Position numbers and translations under genes: made by a program. From positions 1-60,137 of the forward strand of contig CAXKVF010000103.1 of the NCBI GenBank assembly GCA_964057225.1: a stretch of DNA of 60,137 nt, given 5' to 3'. Positions 24,690 to 39,600 of the stretch are shown piece after piece. The notes below the pieces were generated by a model. The model ran no database searches, had not been told where the DNA came from, and was given only the letters and a program-made list of their open reading frames with translations. This stretch comes from Auanema rhodensis (lineage: Eukaryota; Nematoda; Chromadorea; Rhabditida; Rhabditidae). The number at the start of each line of letters is the position of its first letter. Position 1 is the stretch's first letter.

Positions 24690-27650
24690 TCAAAGTCATG
24701 GTTACCATTCACCAATATCAATAAAAATTTGTTTTTAGACTAATATGGACATGGGGAATCTAATTTTGAAAACCGCATCTCGTTATCTTTCACGTGAAGC
24801 GAGTTACATACCAAGTGCACATCACGTGTACATTTAATTAGCATAAATTAAAGTTCACGTAAATTTCAAAGTCATGGTTACCATGCACCAATATCAATAA
24901 AAATTTGTTTTTAGACTAATATGGACATGGGGAATCTAATTTTGAAAACCGCATCTCTTTATCTTTCACGTGAAGCGAGTTACATACCAAGTGCACATCA
25001 CGTGTACATTTAATTAGCATAAATTAAAGTTCACGTAAATTTCAAAGTCATGGTTACCATGCACCAATATCAATAAAAATTTGTTTTTAGACTAATATGG
25101 ACATGGGGAATCTAATTTTGAAAACCGCATCTCTTTATCTTTCACGTGAAGCGAGTTACATACCAAGTGCACATCACGTGTACATTTAATTAGCATAAAT
25201 TAAAGTTCACGTAAATTTCAAAGTCATGGTTACCATGCACCAATGTCAATAAAAATTTGTTTTTAGACTAATATGGACATGGGGAATCTAATTTTGAAAA
25301 CCGCATCTCTTCATCTTTCACGTGAAGCGAGTTACATACCAAGTGCACATCACGTGTACATTTAATTAGCATAAATTAAAGTTCACGTAAATTTCAAAGT
25401 CATGGTTACCATTCACCAATATCAATAAAAATTTGTTTTTAGACTAATATGGACATGGGGAATCTAATTTTGAAAACCGCATCTCGTTATCTTTCACGTG
25501 AAGCGAGTTACATACCAAGTGCACATCACGTGTACATTTAATTAGCATAAATTAAAGTTCACGTAAATTTCAAAGTCATGGTTACCATGCACCAATATCA
25601 ATAAAAATTTGTTTTTAGACTAATATGGACATGGGGAATCTAATTTTGAAAACCGCATCTCTTTATCTTTCACGTGAAGCGAGTTACATACCAAGTGCAC
25701 ATCACGTGTACATTTAATTAGCATAAATTAAAGTTCACGTAAATTTCAAAGTCATGGTTACCATGCACCAATATCAATAAAAATTTGTTTTTAGACTAAT
25801 ATGGACATGGGGAATCTAATTTTGAAAACCGCATCTCTTCATCTTTTACGTGAAGCGAGTTACATACCAAGTGCACATCACGTGTACATTTAATTAGCAT
25901 AAATTAAAGTTCACGTAAATTTCAAAGTCATGGTTACCATGCACCAATATCAATAAAAATTTGTTTTTAGACTAATATGGACATGGGGAATCTAATTTTG
26001 AAAACCGCATCTCTTTATCTTTCACGTGAAGCGAGTTACATACCAAGTGCACATCACGTGTACATTTAATTAGCATAAATTAAAGTTCACGTAAATTTCA
26101 AAGTCATGGTTACCATGCACCAATATCAATAAAAATTTGTTTTTAGACTAATATGGACATGGGGAATCTAATTTTGAAAACCGCATCTCTTTATCTTTCA
26201 CGTGAAGCGAGTTACATACCAAGTGCACATCACGTGTACATTTAATTAGCATAAATTAAAGTTCACGTAAATTTCAAAGTCATGGTTACCATAAACCAAT
26301 ATCAATAAAAATTTGTTTTTAGACTAATATGGACATGGGGAATCTAATTTTGAAAACCGCATCTCTTTATCTTTCACGTGAAGCGAGTTACATACCAAGT
26401 GCACATCACGTGTACATTTAATTAGCATAAATTAAAGTTCACGTAAATTTCAAAGTCATGGTTACCATGAACCAATATCAATAAAAATTTGTTTTTAGAC
26501 TAATATGGACATGGGGAATCTAATTTTGAAAACCGCATCTCTTTATCTTTCACGTGAAGCGAGTTACATACCAAGTGCACATCACGTGTACATTTAATTA
26601 GCATAAATTAAAGTTCACGTAAATTTCAAAGTCATGGTTACCATGCACCAATATCAATAAAAATTTGTTTTTAGACTAATATGGACATGGGGAATCTAAT
26701 GTTGAAAACCGCATCTCTTCATCTTTCACGTGAAGCGAGTTACATACCAAGTGCACATCACGTGTACATTTAATTAGCATAAATTAAAGTTCACGTAAAT
26801 TTCAAAGTCATGGTTACCATGAACCAATATCAATAAAAATTTGTTTTTAGACTAATATGGACATGGGGAATCTAATTTTGAAAACCGCATCTCGTTATCT
26901 TTCACGTGAAGCGAGTTACATACCAAGTGCACATCACGTGTACATTTAATTAGCATAAATTAAAGTTCACGTAAATTTCAAAGTCATGGTTACCATGCAC
27001 CAATATCAATAAAAATTTGTTTTTAGACTAATATGGACATGGGGAATCTAATTTTGAAAACCGCATCTCTTTATCTTTCACGTGAAGCGAGTTACATACC
27101 AAGTGCACATCACGTGTACATTTAATTAGCATAAATTAAAGTTCACGTAAATTTCAAAGTCATGGTTACCATGCACCAATATCAATAAAAATTTGTTTTT
27201 AGACTAATATGGACATGGGGAATCTAATTTTGAAAACCGCATCTCTTCATCTTTCACGTGAAGCGAGTTACATACCAAGTGCACATCACGTGTACATTTA
27301 ATTAGCATAAATTAAAGTTCACGTAAATTTCAAAGTCATGGTTACCATGCACCAATATCAATAAAAATTTGTTTTTAAACTAATATGGACATGGGGAATC
27401 TAATTTTGAAAACCGCATCTCTTTATCTTTCACGTGAAGCGAGTTACATACCAAGTGCACATCACGTGTACATTTAATTAGCATAAATTAAAGTTCACGT
27501 AAATTTCAAAGTCATGGTTACCATGCACCAATATCAATAAAAATTTGTTTTTAGACTAATATGGACATGGGGAATCTAATTTTGAAAACCGCATCTCTTT
27601 ATCTTTCACGTGAAGCGAGTTACATACCAAGTGCACATCACGTGTACATT
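24690..27650 (+). repeat. Direct repeat offset by 51 monomers, copy 1
   Basis: Landmarks are CCATTCACC/CTCGTTATC (24707/24781), CCAATGTCAAT (25243), CCATTCACC again (25411), CTTCATCTTTTACG (25838), CCATAAACC (26290), AATGTTGAAA (26700), CTCGTTATC (26893) and TTTTTAAACTA (27377). Each recurs about 8975 bp downstream (51 x 176 = 8976). One difference is CTTCATC at ~26715 where the other copy has CTTTATC. The TC form CCATTCACC is rare and makes the alignment convincing. Confidence 0.87.
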
Positions 27651-29429
27651 TAATTAGCATAAATTAAAGTTCACGTAAATTTCAAAGTCATGGTTACCAT
27701 GCACCAATGTCAATAAAAATTTGTTTTTAGACTAATATGGACATGGGGAATCTAATTTTGAAAACCGCATCTCTTCATCTTTCACGTGAAGCGAGTTACA
27801 TACCAAGTGCACATCACGTGTACATTTAATTAGCATAAATTAAAGTTCACGTAAATTTCAAAGTCATGGTTACCATGCACCAATATCAATAAAAATTTGT
27901 TTTTAGACTAATATGGACATGGGGAATCTAATTTTGAAAACCGCATCTCTTCATCTTTTACGTGAAGCGAGTTACATACCAAGTGCACATCACGTGTACA
28001 TTTAATTAGCATAAATTAAAGTTCACGTAAATTTCAAAGTCATGGTTACCATGCACCAATGTCAATAAAAATTTGTTTTTAGACTAATATGGACATGGGG
28101 AATCTAATTTTGAAAACCGCATCTCTTTATCTTTCACGTGAAGCGAGTTACATACCAAGTGCACATCACGTGTACATTTAATTAGCATAAATTAAAGTTC
28201 ACGTAAATTTCAAAGTCATGGTTACCATAAACCAATATCAATAAAAATTTGTTTTTAGACTAATATGGACATGGGGAATCTAATTTTGAAAACCGCATCT
28301 CTTTATCTTTCACGTGAAGCGAGTTACATACCAAGTGCACATCACGTGTACATTTAATTAGCATAAATTAAAGTTCACGTAAATTTCAAAGTCATGGTTA
28401 CCATGAACCAATATCAATAAAAATTTGTTTTTAGACTAATATGGACATGGGGAATCTAATTTTGAAAACCGCATCTCTTCATCTTTCACGTGAAGCGAGT
28501 TACATACCAAGTGCACATCACGTGTACATTTAATTAGCATAAATTAAAGTTCACGTAAATTTCAAAGTCATGGTTACCATGCACCAATATCAATAAAAAT
28601 TTGTTTTTAGACTAATATGGACATGGGGAATCTAATTTTGAAAACCGCATCTCTTTATCTTTCACGTGAAGCGAGTTACATACCAAGTGCACATCACGTG
28701 TACATTTAATTAGCATAAATTAAAGTTCACGTAAATTTCAAAGTCATGGTTACCATGCACCAATGTCAATAAAAATTTGTTTTTAGACTAATATGGACAT
28801 GGGGAATCTAATTTTGAAAACCGCATCTCTTCATCTTTCACGTGAAGCGAGTTACATACCAAGTGCACATCACGTGTACATTTAATTAGCATAAATTAAA
28901 GTTCACGTAAATTTCAAAGTCATGGTTACCATGCACCAATATCAATAAAAATTTGTTTTTAGACTAATATGGACATGGGGAATCTAATTTTGAAAACCGC
29001 ATCTCTTCATCTTTTACGTGAAGCGAGTTACATACCAAGTGCACATCACGTGTACATTTAATTAGCATAAATTAAAGTTCACGTAAATTTCAAAGTCATG
29101 GTTACCATGCACCAATGTCAATAAAAATTTGTTTTTAGACTAATATGGACATGGGGAATCTAATTTTGAAAACCGCATCTCTTTATCTTTCACGTGAAGC
29201 GAGTTACATACCAAGTGCACATCACGTGTACATTTAATTAGCATAAATTAAAGTTCACGTAAATTTCAAAGTCATGGTTACCATGCACCAATATCAATAA
29301 AAATTTGTTTTTAGACTAATATGGACATGGGGAATCTAATTTTGAAAACCGCATCTCTTTATCTTTCACGTGAAGCGAGTTACATACCAAGTGCACATCA
29401 CGTGTACATTTAATTAGCATAAATTAAAG

Positions 29430-32400
29430 TTCACGTAAATTTCAAAGTCATGGTTACCATGCACCAATGTCAATAAAAATTTGTTTTTAGACTAATATGG
29501 ACATGGGGAATCTAATTTTGAAAACCGCATCTCTTCATCTTTCACGTGAAGCGAGTTACATACCAAGTGCACATCACGTGTACATTTAATTAGCATAAAT
29601 TAAAGTTCACGTAAATTTCAAAGTCATGGTTACCATGCACCAATATCAATAAAAATTTGTTTTTAGACTAATATGGACATGGGGAATCTAATTTTGAAAA
29701 CCGCATCTCTTCATCTTTCACGTGAAGCGAGTTACATACCAAGTGCACATCACGTGTACATTTAATTAGCATAAATTAAAGTTCACGTAAATTTCAAAGT
29801 CATGGTTACCATGCACCAATATCAATAAAAATTTGTTTTTAGACTAATATGGACATGGGGAATCTAATTTTGAAAACCGCATCTCTTCATCTTTTACGTG
29901 AAGCGAGTTACATACCAAGTGCACATCACGTGTACATTTAATTAGCATAAATTAAAGTTCACGTAAATTTCAAAGTCATGGTTACCATGCACCAATATCA
30001 ATAAAAATTTGTTTTTAGACTAATATGGACATGGGGAATCTAATTTTGAAAACCGCATCTCTTTATCTTTCACGTGAAGCGAGTTACATACCAAGTGCAC
30101 ATCACGTGTACATTTAATTAGCATAAATTAAAGTTCACGTAAATTTCAAAGTCATGGTTACCATGCACCAATGTCAATAAAAATTTGTTTTTAGACTAAT
30201 ATGGACATGGGGAATCTAATTTTGAAAACCGCATCTCTTCATCTTTCACGTGAAGCGAGTTACATACCAAGTGCACATCACGTGTACATTTAATTAGCAT
30301 AAATTAAAGTTCACGTAAATTTCAAAGTCATGGTTACCATTCACCAATATCAATAAAAATTTGTTTTTAGACTAATATGGACATGGGGAATCTAATTTTG
30401 AAAACCGCATCTCGTTATCTTTCACGTGAAGCGAGTTACATACCAAGTGCACATCACGTGTACATTTAATTAGCATAAATTAAAGTTCACGTAAATTTCA
30501 AAGTCATGGTTACCATGCACCAATATCAATAAAAATTTGTTTTTAGACTAATATGGACATGGGGAATCTAATTTTGAAAACCGCATCTCTTTATCTTTCA
30601 CGTGAAGCGAGTTACATACCAAGTGCACATCACGTGTACATTTAATTAGCATAAATTAAAGTTCACGTAAATTTCAAAGTCATGGTTACCATGCACCAAT
30701 ATCAATAAAAATTTGTTTTTAGACTAATATGGACATGGGGAATCTAATTTTGAAAACCGCATCTCTTCATCTTTCACGTGAAGCGAGTTACATACCAAGT
30801 GCACATCACGTGTACATTTAATTAGCATAAATTAAAGTTCACGTAAATTTCAAAGTCATGGTTACCATGCACCAATATCAATAAAAATTTGTTTTTAGAC
30901 TAATATGGACATGGGGAATCTAATTTTGAAAACCGCATCTCTTCATCTTTCACGTGAAGCGAGTTACATACCAAGTGCACATCACGTGTACATTTAATTA
31001 GCATAAATTAAAGTTCACGTAAATTTCAAAGTCATGGTTACCATGCACCAATATCAATAAAATTTGTTTTTAGACTAATATGGACATGGGGAATCTAATT
31101 TTGAAAACCGCATCTCTTCATCTTTCACGTGAAGCGAGTTACATACCAAGTGCACATCACGTGTACATTTAATTAGCATAAATTAAAGTTCACGTAAATT
31201 TCAAAGTCATGGTTACCATGCACCAATATCAATAAAAATTTGTTTTTAGACTAATATGGACATGGGGAATCTAATTTTGAAAACCGCATCTCTTTATCTT
31301 TCACGTGAAGCGAGTTACATACCAAGTGCACATCACGTGTACATTTAATTAGCATAAATTAAAGTTCACGTAAATTTCAAAGTCATGGTTACCATGCACC
31401 AATATCAATAAAAATTTGTTTTTAGACTAATATGGACATGGGGAATCTAATTTTGAAAACCGCATCTCTTTATCTTTCACGTGAAGCGAGTTACATACCA
31501 AGTGCACATCACGTGTACATTTAATTAGCATAAATTAAAGTTCACGTAAATTTCAAAGTCATGGTTACCATGCACCAATATCAATAAAAATTTGTTTTTA
31601 GACTAATATGGACATGGGGAATCTAATTTTGAAAACCGCATCTCTTTATCTTTCACGTGAAGCGAGTTACATACCAAGTGCACATCACGTGTACATTTAA
31701 TTAGCATAAATTAAAGTTCACGTAAATTTCAAAGTCATGGTTACCATGCACCAATATCAATAAAAATTTGTTTTTAGACTAATATGGACATGGGGAATCT
31801 AATTTTGAAAACCGCATCTCTTCATCTTTCACGTGAAGCGAGTTACATACCAAGTGCACATCACGTGTACATTTAATTAGCATAAATTAAAGTTCACGTA
31901 AATTTCAAAGTCATGGTTACCATGCACCAATATCAATAAAAATTTGTTTTTAAACTAATATGGACATGGGGAATCTAATTTTGAAAACCGCATCTCTTTA
32001 TCTTTCACGTGAAGCGAGTTACATACCAAGTGCACATCACGTGTACATTTAATTAGCATAAATTAAAGTTCACGTAAATTTCAAAGTCATGGTTACCATG
32101 CACCAATATCAATAAAAATTTGTTTTTAGACTAATATGGACATGGGGAATCTAATTTTGAAAACCGCATCTCTTTATCTTTCACGTGAAGCGAGTTACAT
32201 ACCAAGTGCACATCACGTGTACATTTAATTAGCATAAATTAAAGTTCACGTAAATTTCAAAGTCATGGTTACCATGCACCAATATCAATAAAAATTTGTT
32301 TTTAGACTAATATGGACATGGGGAATCTAATTTTGAAAACCGCATCTCTTCATCTTTTACGTGAAGCGAGTTACATACCAAGTGCACATCACGTGTACAT

Positions 32401-34050
32401 TTAATTAGCATAAATTAAAGTTCACGTAAATTTCAAAGTCATGGTTACCATGCACCAATGTCAATAAAAATTTGTTTTTAGACTAATATGGACATGGGGA
32501 ATCTAATTTTGAAAACCGCATCTCTTTATCTTTCACGTGAAGCGAGTTACATACCAAGTGCACATCACGTGTACATTTAATTAGCATAAATTAAAGTTCA
32601 CGTAAATTTCAAAGTCATGGTTACCATGCACCAATATCAATAAAAATTTGTTTTTAGACTAATATGGACATGGGGAATCTAATTTTGAAAACCGCATCTC
32701 TTCATCTTTCACGTGAAGCGAGTTACATACCAAGTGCACATCACGTGTACATTTAATTAGCATAAATTAAAGTTCACGTAAATTTCAAAGTCATGGTTAC
32801 CATGCACCAATGTCAATAAAAATTTGTTTTTAGACTAATATGGACATGGGGAATCTAATTTTGAAAACCGCATCTCTTCATCTTTCACGTGAAGCGAGTT
32901 ACATACCAAGTGCACATCACGTGTACATTTAATTAGCATAAATTAAAGTTCACGTAAATTTCAAAGTCATGGTTACCATGCACCAATATCAATAAAAATT
33001 TGTTTTTAGACTAATATGGACATGGGGAATCTAATTTTGAAAACCGCATCTCTTCATCTTTCACGTGAAGCGAGTTACATACCAAGTGCACATCACGTGT
33101 ACATTTAATTAGCATAAATTAAAGTTCACGTAAATTTCAAAGTCATGGTTACCATGCACCAATATCAATAAAAATTTGTTTTTAGACTAATATGGACATG
33201 GGGAATCTAATTTTGAAAACCGCATCTCTTCATCTTTTACGTGAAGCGAGTTACATACCAAGTGCACATCACGTGTACATTTAATTAGCATAAATTAAAG
33301 TTCACGTAAATTTCAAAGTCATGGTTACCATGCACCAATATCAATAAAAATTTGTTTTTAGACTAATATGGACATGGGGAATCTAATTTTGAAAACCGCA
33401 TCTCTTTATCTTTCACGTGAAGCGAGTTACATACCAAGTGCACATCACGTGTACATTTAATTAGCATAAATTAAAGTTCACGTAAATTTCAAAGTCATGG
33501 TTACCATGCACCAATGTCAATAAAAATTTGTTTTTAGACTAATATGGACATGGGGAATCTAATTTTGAAAACCGCATCTCTTCATCTTTCACGTGAAGCG
33601 AGTTACATACCAAGTGCACATCACGTGTACATTTAATTAGCATAAATTAAAGTTCACGTAAATTTCAAAGTCATGGTTACCATTCACCAATATCAATAAA
33701 AATTTGTTTTTAGACTAATATGGACATGGGGAATCTAATTTTGAAAACCGCATCTCGTTATCTTTCACGTGAAGCGAGTTACATACCAAGTGCACATCAC
33801 GTGTACATTTAATTAGCATAAATTAAAGTTCACGTAAATTTCAAAGTCATGGTTACCATGCACCAATATCAATAAAAATTTGTTTTTAGACTAATATGGA
33901 CATGGGGAATCTAATTTTGAAAACCGCATCTCTTTATCTTTCACGTGAAGCGAGTTACATACCAAGTGCACATCACGTGTACATTTAATTAGCATAAATT
34001 AAAGTTCACGTAAATTTCAAAGTCATGGTTACCATGCACCAATATCAATA
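29430..34050 (+). repeat. Pair of direct repeats offset by 19 monomers
   Basis: The order CCAATGTCAAT/CTTCATC, CTTCATC, CTTCATCTTTTACG, consensus, CCAATGTCAAT/CTTCATC, CCATTCACC/CTCGTTATC appears at 29461-30412 and again at 32805-33756, 3344 bp apart (19 x 176). The monomers between the copies are mixed GTC and ATC forms. Agreement is lost after about 30.7 and 34.0 kb. Edges were judged by eye. Confidence 0.75.
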
Positions 34051-36630
34051 AAAATTTGTTTTTAGACTAATATGGACATGGGGAATCTAATTTTGAAAAC
34101 CGCATCTCTTTATCTTTCACGTGAAGCGAGTTACATACCAAGTGCACATCACGTGTACATTTAATTAGCATAAATTAAAGTTCACGTAAATTTCAAAGTC
34201 ATGGTTACCATGCACCAATGTCAATAAAAATTTGTTTTTAGACTAATATGGACATGGGGAATCTAATTTTGAAAACCGCATCTCTTCATCTTTCACGTGA
34301 AGCGAGTTACATACCAAGTGCACATCACGTGTACATTTAATTAGCATAAATTAAAGTTCACGTAAATTTCAAAGTCATGGTTACCATTCACCAATATCAA
34401 TAAAAATTTGTTTTTAGACTAATATGGACATGGGGAATCTAATTTTGAAAACCGCATCTCGTTATCTTTCACGTGAAGCGAGTTACATACCAAGTGCACA
34501 TCACGTGTACATTTAATTAGCATAAATTAAAGTTCACGTAAATTTCAAAGTCATGGTTACCATGCACCAATATCAATAAAAATTTGTTTTTAGACTAATA
34601 TGGACATGGGGAATCTAATTTTGAAAACCGCATCTCTTTATCTTTCACGTGAAGCGAGTTACATACCAAGTGCACATCACGTGTACATTTAATTAGCATA
34701 AATTAAAGTTCACGTAAATTTCAAAGTCATGGTTACCATGCACCAATATCAATAAAAATTTGTTTTTAGACTAATATGGACATGGGGAATCTAATTTTGA
34801 AAACCGCATCTCTTCATCTTTTACGTGAAGCGAGTTACATACCAAGTGCACATCACGTGTACATTTAATTAGCATAAATTAAAGTTCACGTAAATTTCAA
34901 AGTCATGGTTACCATGCACCAATATCAATAAAAATTTGTTTTTAGACTAATATGGACATGGGGAATCTAATTTTGAAAACCGCATCTCTTTATCTTTCAC
35001 GTGAAGCGAGTTACATACCAAGTGCACATCACGTGTACATTTAATTAGCATAAATTAAAGTTCACGTAAATTTCAAAGTCATGGTTACCATGCACCAATA
35101 TCAATAAAAATTTGTTTTTAGACTAATATGGACATGGGGAATCTAATTTTGAAAACCGCATCTCTTTATCTTTCACGTGAAGCGAGTTACATACCAAGTG
35201 CACATCACGTGTACATTTAATTAGCATAAATTAAAGTTCACGTAAATTTCAAAGTCATGGTTACCATAAACCAATATCAATAAAAATTTGTTTTTAGACT
35301 AATATGGACATGGGGAATCTAATTTTGAAAACCGCATCTCTTTATCTTTCACGTGAAGCGAGTTACATACCAAGTGCACATCACGTGTACATTTAATTAG
35401 CATAAATTAAAGTTCACGTAAATTTCAAAGTCATGGTTACCATGAACCAATATCAATAAAAATTTGTTTTTAGACTAATATGGACATGGGGAATCTAATT
35501 TTGAAAACCGCATCTCTTTATCTTTCACGTGAAGCGAGTTACATACCAAGTGCACATCACGTGTACATTTAATTAGCATAAATTAAAGTTCACGTAAATT
35601 TCAAAGTCATGGTTACCATGCACCAATATCAATAAAAATTTGTTTTTAGACTAATATGGACATGGGGAATCTAATGTTGAAAACCGCATCTCTTTATCTT
35701 TCACGTGAAGCGAGTTACATACCAAGTGCACATCACGTGTACATTTAATTAGCATAAATTAAAGTTCACGTAAATTTCAAAGTCATGGTTACCATGAACC
35801 AATATCAATAAAAATTTGTTTTTAGACTAATATGGACATGGGGAATCTAATTTTGAAAACCGCATCTCGTTATCTTTCACGTGAAGCGAGTTACATACCA
35901 AGTGCACATCACGTGTACATTTAATTAGCATAAATTAAAGTTCACGTAAATTTCAAAGTCATGGTTACCATGCACCAATATCAATAAAAATTTGTTTTTA
36001 GACTAATATGGACATGGGGAATCTAATTTTGAAAACCGCATCTCTTTATCTTTCACGTGAAGCGAGTTACATACCAAGTGCACATCACGTGTACATTTAA
36101 TTAGCATAAATTAAAGTTCACGTAAATTTCAAAGTCATGGTTACCATGCACCAATATCAATAAAAATTTGTTTTTAGACTAATATGGACATGGGGAATCT
36201 AATTTTGAAAACCGCATCTCTTCATCTTTCACGTGAAGCGAGTTACATACCAAGTGCACATCACGTGTACATTTAATTAGCATAAATTAAAGTTCACGTA
36301 AATTTCAAAGTCATGGTTACCATGCACCAATATCAATAAAAATTTGTTTTTAAACTAATATGGACATGGGGAATCTAATTTTGAAAACCGCATCTCTTTA
36401 TCTTTCACGTGAAGCGAGTTACATACCAAGTGCACATCACGTGTACATTTAATTAGCATAAATTAAAGTTCACGTAAATTTCAAAGTCATGGTTACCATG
36501 CACCAATATCAATAAAAATTTGTTTTTAGACTAATATGGACATGGGGAATCTAATTTTGAAAACCGCATCTCTTTATCTTTCACGTGAAGCGAGTTACAT
36601 ACCAAGTGCACATCACGTGTACATTTAATT
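33665..36630 (+). repeat. Direct repeat offset by 51 monomers, copy 2
   Basis: It shows the same sequence of variants as 24690-27650: CCATTCACC (33682 and 34386, 704 bp or four monomers apart as in copy 1), CTTCATCTTTTACG (34812), CCATAAACC (35265), AATGTTGAAA (35675), CTCGTTATC (35867) and TTTTTAAACTA (36352). It ends next to the truncated monomer at 36663, whereas copy 1 continues into normal monomers with a CCAATGTCAAT variant at 27708. The right breakpoint therefore lies near that scar. Confidence 0.87.
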
Positions 36631-39600
36631 AGCATAAATTAAAGTTCACGTAAATTTCAAAGACATGGGGAATCAATTAGCATAAATTAAAGTTCACGTA
36701 AATTTCAAGGACATGGGGAATCTAATTTTGAAAACCGCATCTCGTTATCTTTCACGTGAAGCGAGTTACATACCAAGTGCACATCACGTGTACATTTAAT
36801 TAGCATAAATTAAAGTTCACGTAAATTTCAAAGTCATGGTTACCATGCACCAATATCAATAAAAATTTGTTTTTAGACTAATATGGACATGGGGAATCTA
36901 ATTTTGAAAACCGCATCTCTTTATCTTTCACGTGAAGCGAGTTACATACCAAGTGCACATCACGTGTACATTTAATTAGCATAAATTAAAGTTCACGTAA
37001 ATTTCAAAGTCATGGTTACCATGCACCAATATCAATAAAAATTTGTTTTTAGACTAATATGGACATGGGGAATCTAATTTTGAAAACCGCATCTCTTCAT
37101 CTTTCACGTGAAGCGAGTTACATACCAAGTGCACATCACGTGTACATTTAATTAGCATAAATTAAAGTTCACGTAAATTTCAAAGTCATGGTTACCATGC
37201 ACCAATATCAATAAAAATTTGTTTTTAAACTAATATGGACATGGGGAATCTAATTTTGAAAACCGCATCTCTTTATCTTTCACGTGAAGCGAGTTACATA
37301 CCAAGTGCACATCACGTGTACATTTAATTAGCATAAATTAAAGTTCACGTAAATTTCAAAGTCATGGTTACCATGCACCAATATCAATAAAAATTTGTTT
37401 TTAGACTAATATGGACATGGGGAATCTAATTTTGAAAACCGCATCTCTTTATCTTTCACGTGAAGCGAGTTACATACCAAGTGCACATCACGTGTACATT
37501 TAATTAGCATAAATTAAAGTTCACGTAAATTTCAAAGTCATGGTTACCATAAACCAATATCAATAAAAATTTGTTTTTAGACTAATATGGACATGGGGAA
37601 TCTAATTTTGAAAACCGCATCTCTTTATCTTTCACGTGAAGCGAGTTACATACCAAGTGCACATCACGTGTACATTTAATTAGCATAAATTAAAGTTCAC
37701 GTAAATTTCAAAGTCATGGTTACCATGAACCAATATCAATAAAAATTTGTTTTTAGACTAATATGGACATGGGGAATCTAATTTTGAAAACCGCATCTCT
37801 TCATCTTTCACGTGAAGCGAGTTACATACCAAGTGCACATCACGTGTACATTTAATTAGCATAAATTAAAGTTCACGTAAATTTCAAAGTCATGGTTACC
37901 ATGCACCAATATCAATAAAAATTTGTTTTTAGACTAATATGGACATGGGGAATCTAATTTTGAAAACCGCATCTCTTTATCTTTCACGTGAAGCGAGTTA
38001 CATACCAAGTGCACATCACGTGTACATTTAATTAGCATAAATTAAAGTTCACGTAAATTTCAAAGTCATGGTTACCATGCACCAATATCAATAAAAATTT
38101 GTTTTTAGACTAATATGGACATGGGGAATCTAATTTTGAAAACCGCATCTCTTTATCTTTCACGTGAAGCGAGTTACATACCAAGTGCACATCACGTGTA
38201 CATTTAATTAGCATAAATTAAAGTTCACGTAAATTTCAAAGTCATGGTTACCATGAACCAATATCAATAAAAATTTGTTTTTAGACTAATATGGACATGG
38301 GGAATCTAATTTTGAAAACCGCATCTCTTTATCTTTCACGTGAAGCGAGTTACATACCAAGTGCACATCACGTGTACATTTAATTAGCATAAATTAAAGT
38401 TCACGTAAATTTCAAAGTCATGGTTACCATGAACCAATATCAATAAAAATTTGTTTTTAGACTAATATGGACATGGGGAATCTAATTTTGAAAACCGCAT
38501 CTCTTTATCTTTCACGTGAAGCGAGTTACATACCAAGTGCCCATCACGTGTACATTTAATTAGCATAAATTAAAGTTCACGTAAATTTCAAAGTCATGGT
38601 TACCATGCACCAATGTCAATAAAAATTTGTTTTTAGACTAATATGGACTTGGGGAATCTAATTTTGAAAACCGCATCTCTTCATCTTTCACGTGAAGCGA
38701 GTTACATACCAAGTGCACATCACGTGTACATTTAATTAGCATAAATTAAAGTTCACGTAAATTTCAAAGTCATGGTTACCATGCACCAATATCAATAAAA
38801 ATTTGTTTTTAGACTAATATGGACATGGGGAATTTAATTTTGAAAACCGCATCTCTTCATCTTTCACGTGAAGCGAGTTACATACCAAGTGCACATCACG
38901 TGTACATTTAATTAGCATAAATTAAAGTTCACGTAAATTTCAAAGTCATGGTTACCATGCACCAATATCAATAAGAATTTGTTTTTAGACTAATATGGAC
39001 ATGGGGAATCTAATTTTGAAAACCGCATCTCTTTATCTTTCACGTGAAGCGAGTTACATACCAAGTGCACATCACGTGTACATTTAATTAGCATAAATTA
39101 AAGTTCACGTAAATTTCAAAGTCATGGTTACCATGCACCAATATCAATAAAAATTTGTTTTTAGACTAATATGGACATGGGGAATCTAATTTTGAAAACC
39201 GCATCTCTTCATCTTTCACGTGAAGCGAGTTACATACCAAGTGCACATCACGTGTACATTTAATTAGCATAAATTAAAGTTCACGTAAATTTCAAAGTCA
39301 TGGTTACCATGCACCAATATCAATAAAAATTTGTTTTTAGACTAATATGGACATGGGGAATCTAATTTTGAAAACCGCATCTCTTTATCTTTCACGTGAA
39401 GCGAGTTACATACCAAGTGCACATCACGTGTACATTTAATTAGCATAAATTAAAGTTCACGTAAATTTCAAAGTCATGGTTACCATGCACCAATGTCAAT
39501 AAAAATTTGTTTTTAGACTAATATGGACATGGGGAATCTAATTTTGAAAACCGCATCTCCTTATCTTTCACGTGAAGCGAGTTACATACCAAGTGCACAT

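Larger units (their letters stand above)
1..26476. repeat. Giant spacer-less inverted repeat centred at 13238/13239
   Basis: The two arms of about 13.2 kb mirror each other about the dinucleotide G13238-C13239, inside an ATGCAT hexamer, with no loop. Rare variants match at mirrored positions: GTGCCC at 15491 against GGGCAC at ~10977; AATAAGAATT at ~15925 against its complement at ~10546; GGGGAGTC at ~16660 against GACTCCCC at ~9807; CATACGAAG at ~21818 against CTTCGTATG at ~4651; the shortened A-run at ~22081 against ~4390; CATGGAGAATC at ~24402 against its complement at ~2070; and the 46-bp truncated monomer on both sides. The left arm reaches the window edge, so the full extent is unknown. 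It could be a fold-back sequencing or assembly artefact or a true inverted duplication. Confidence 0.93.
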
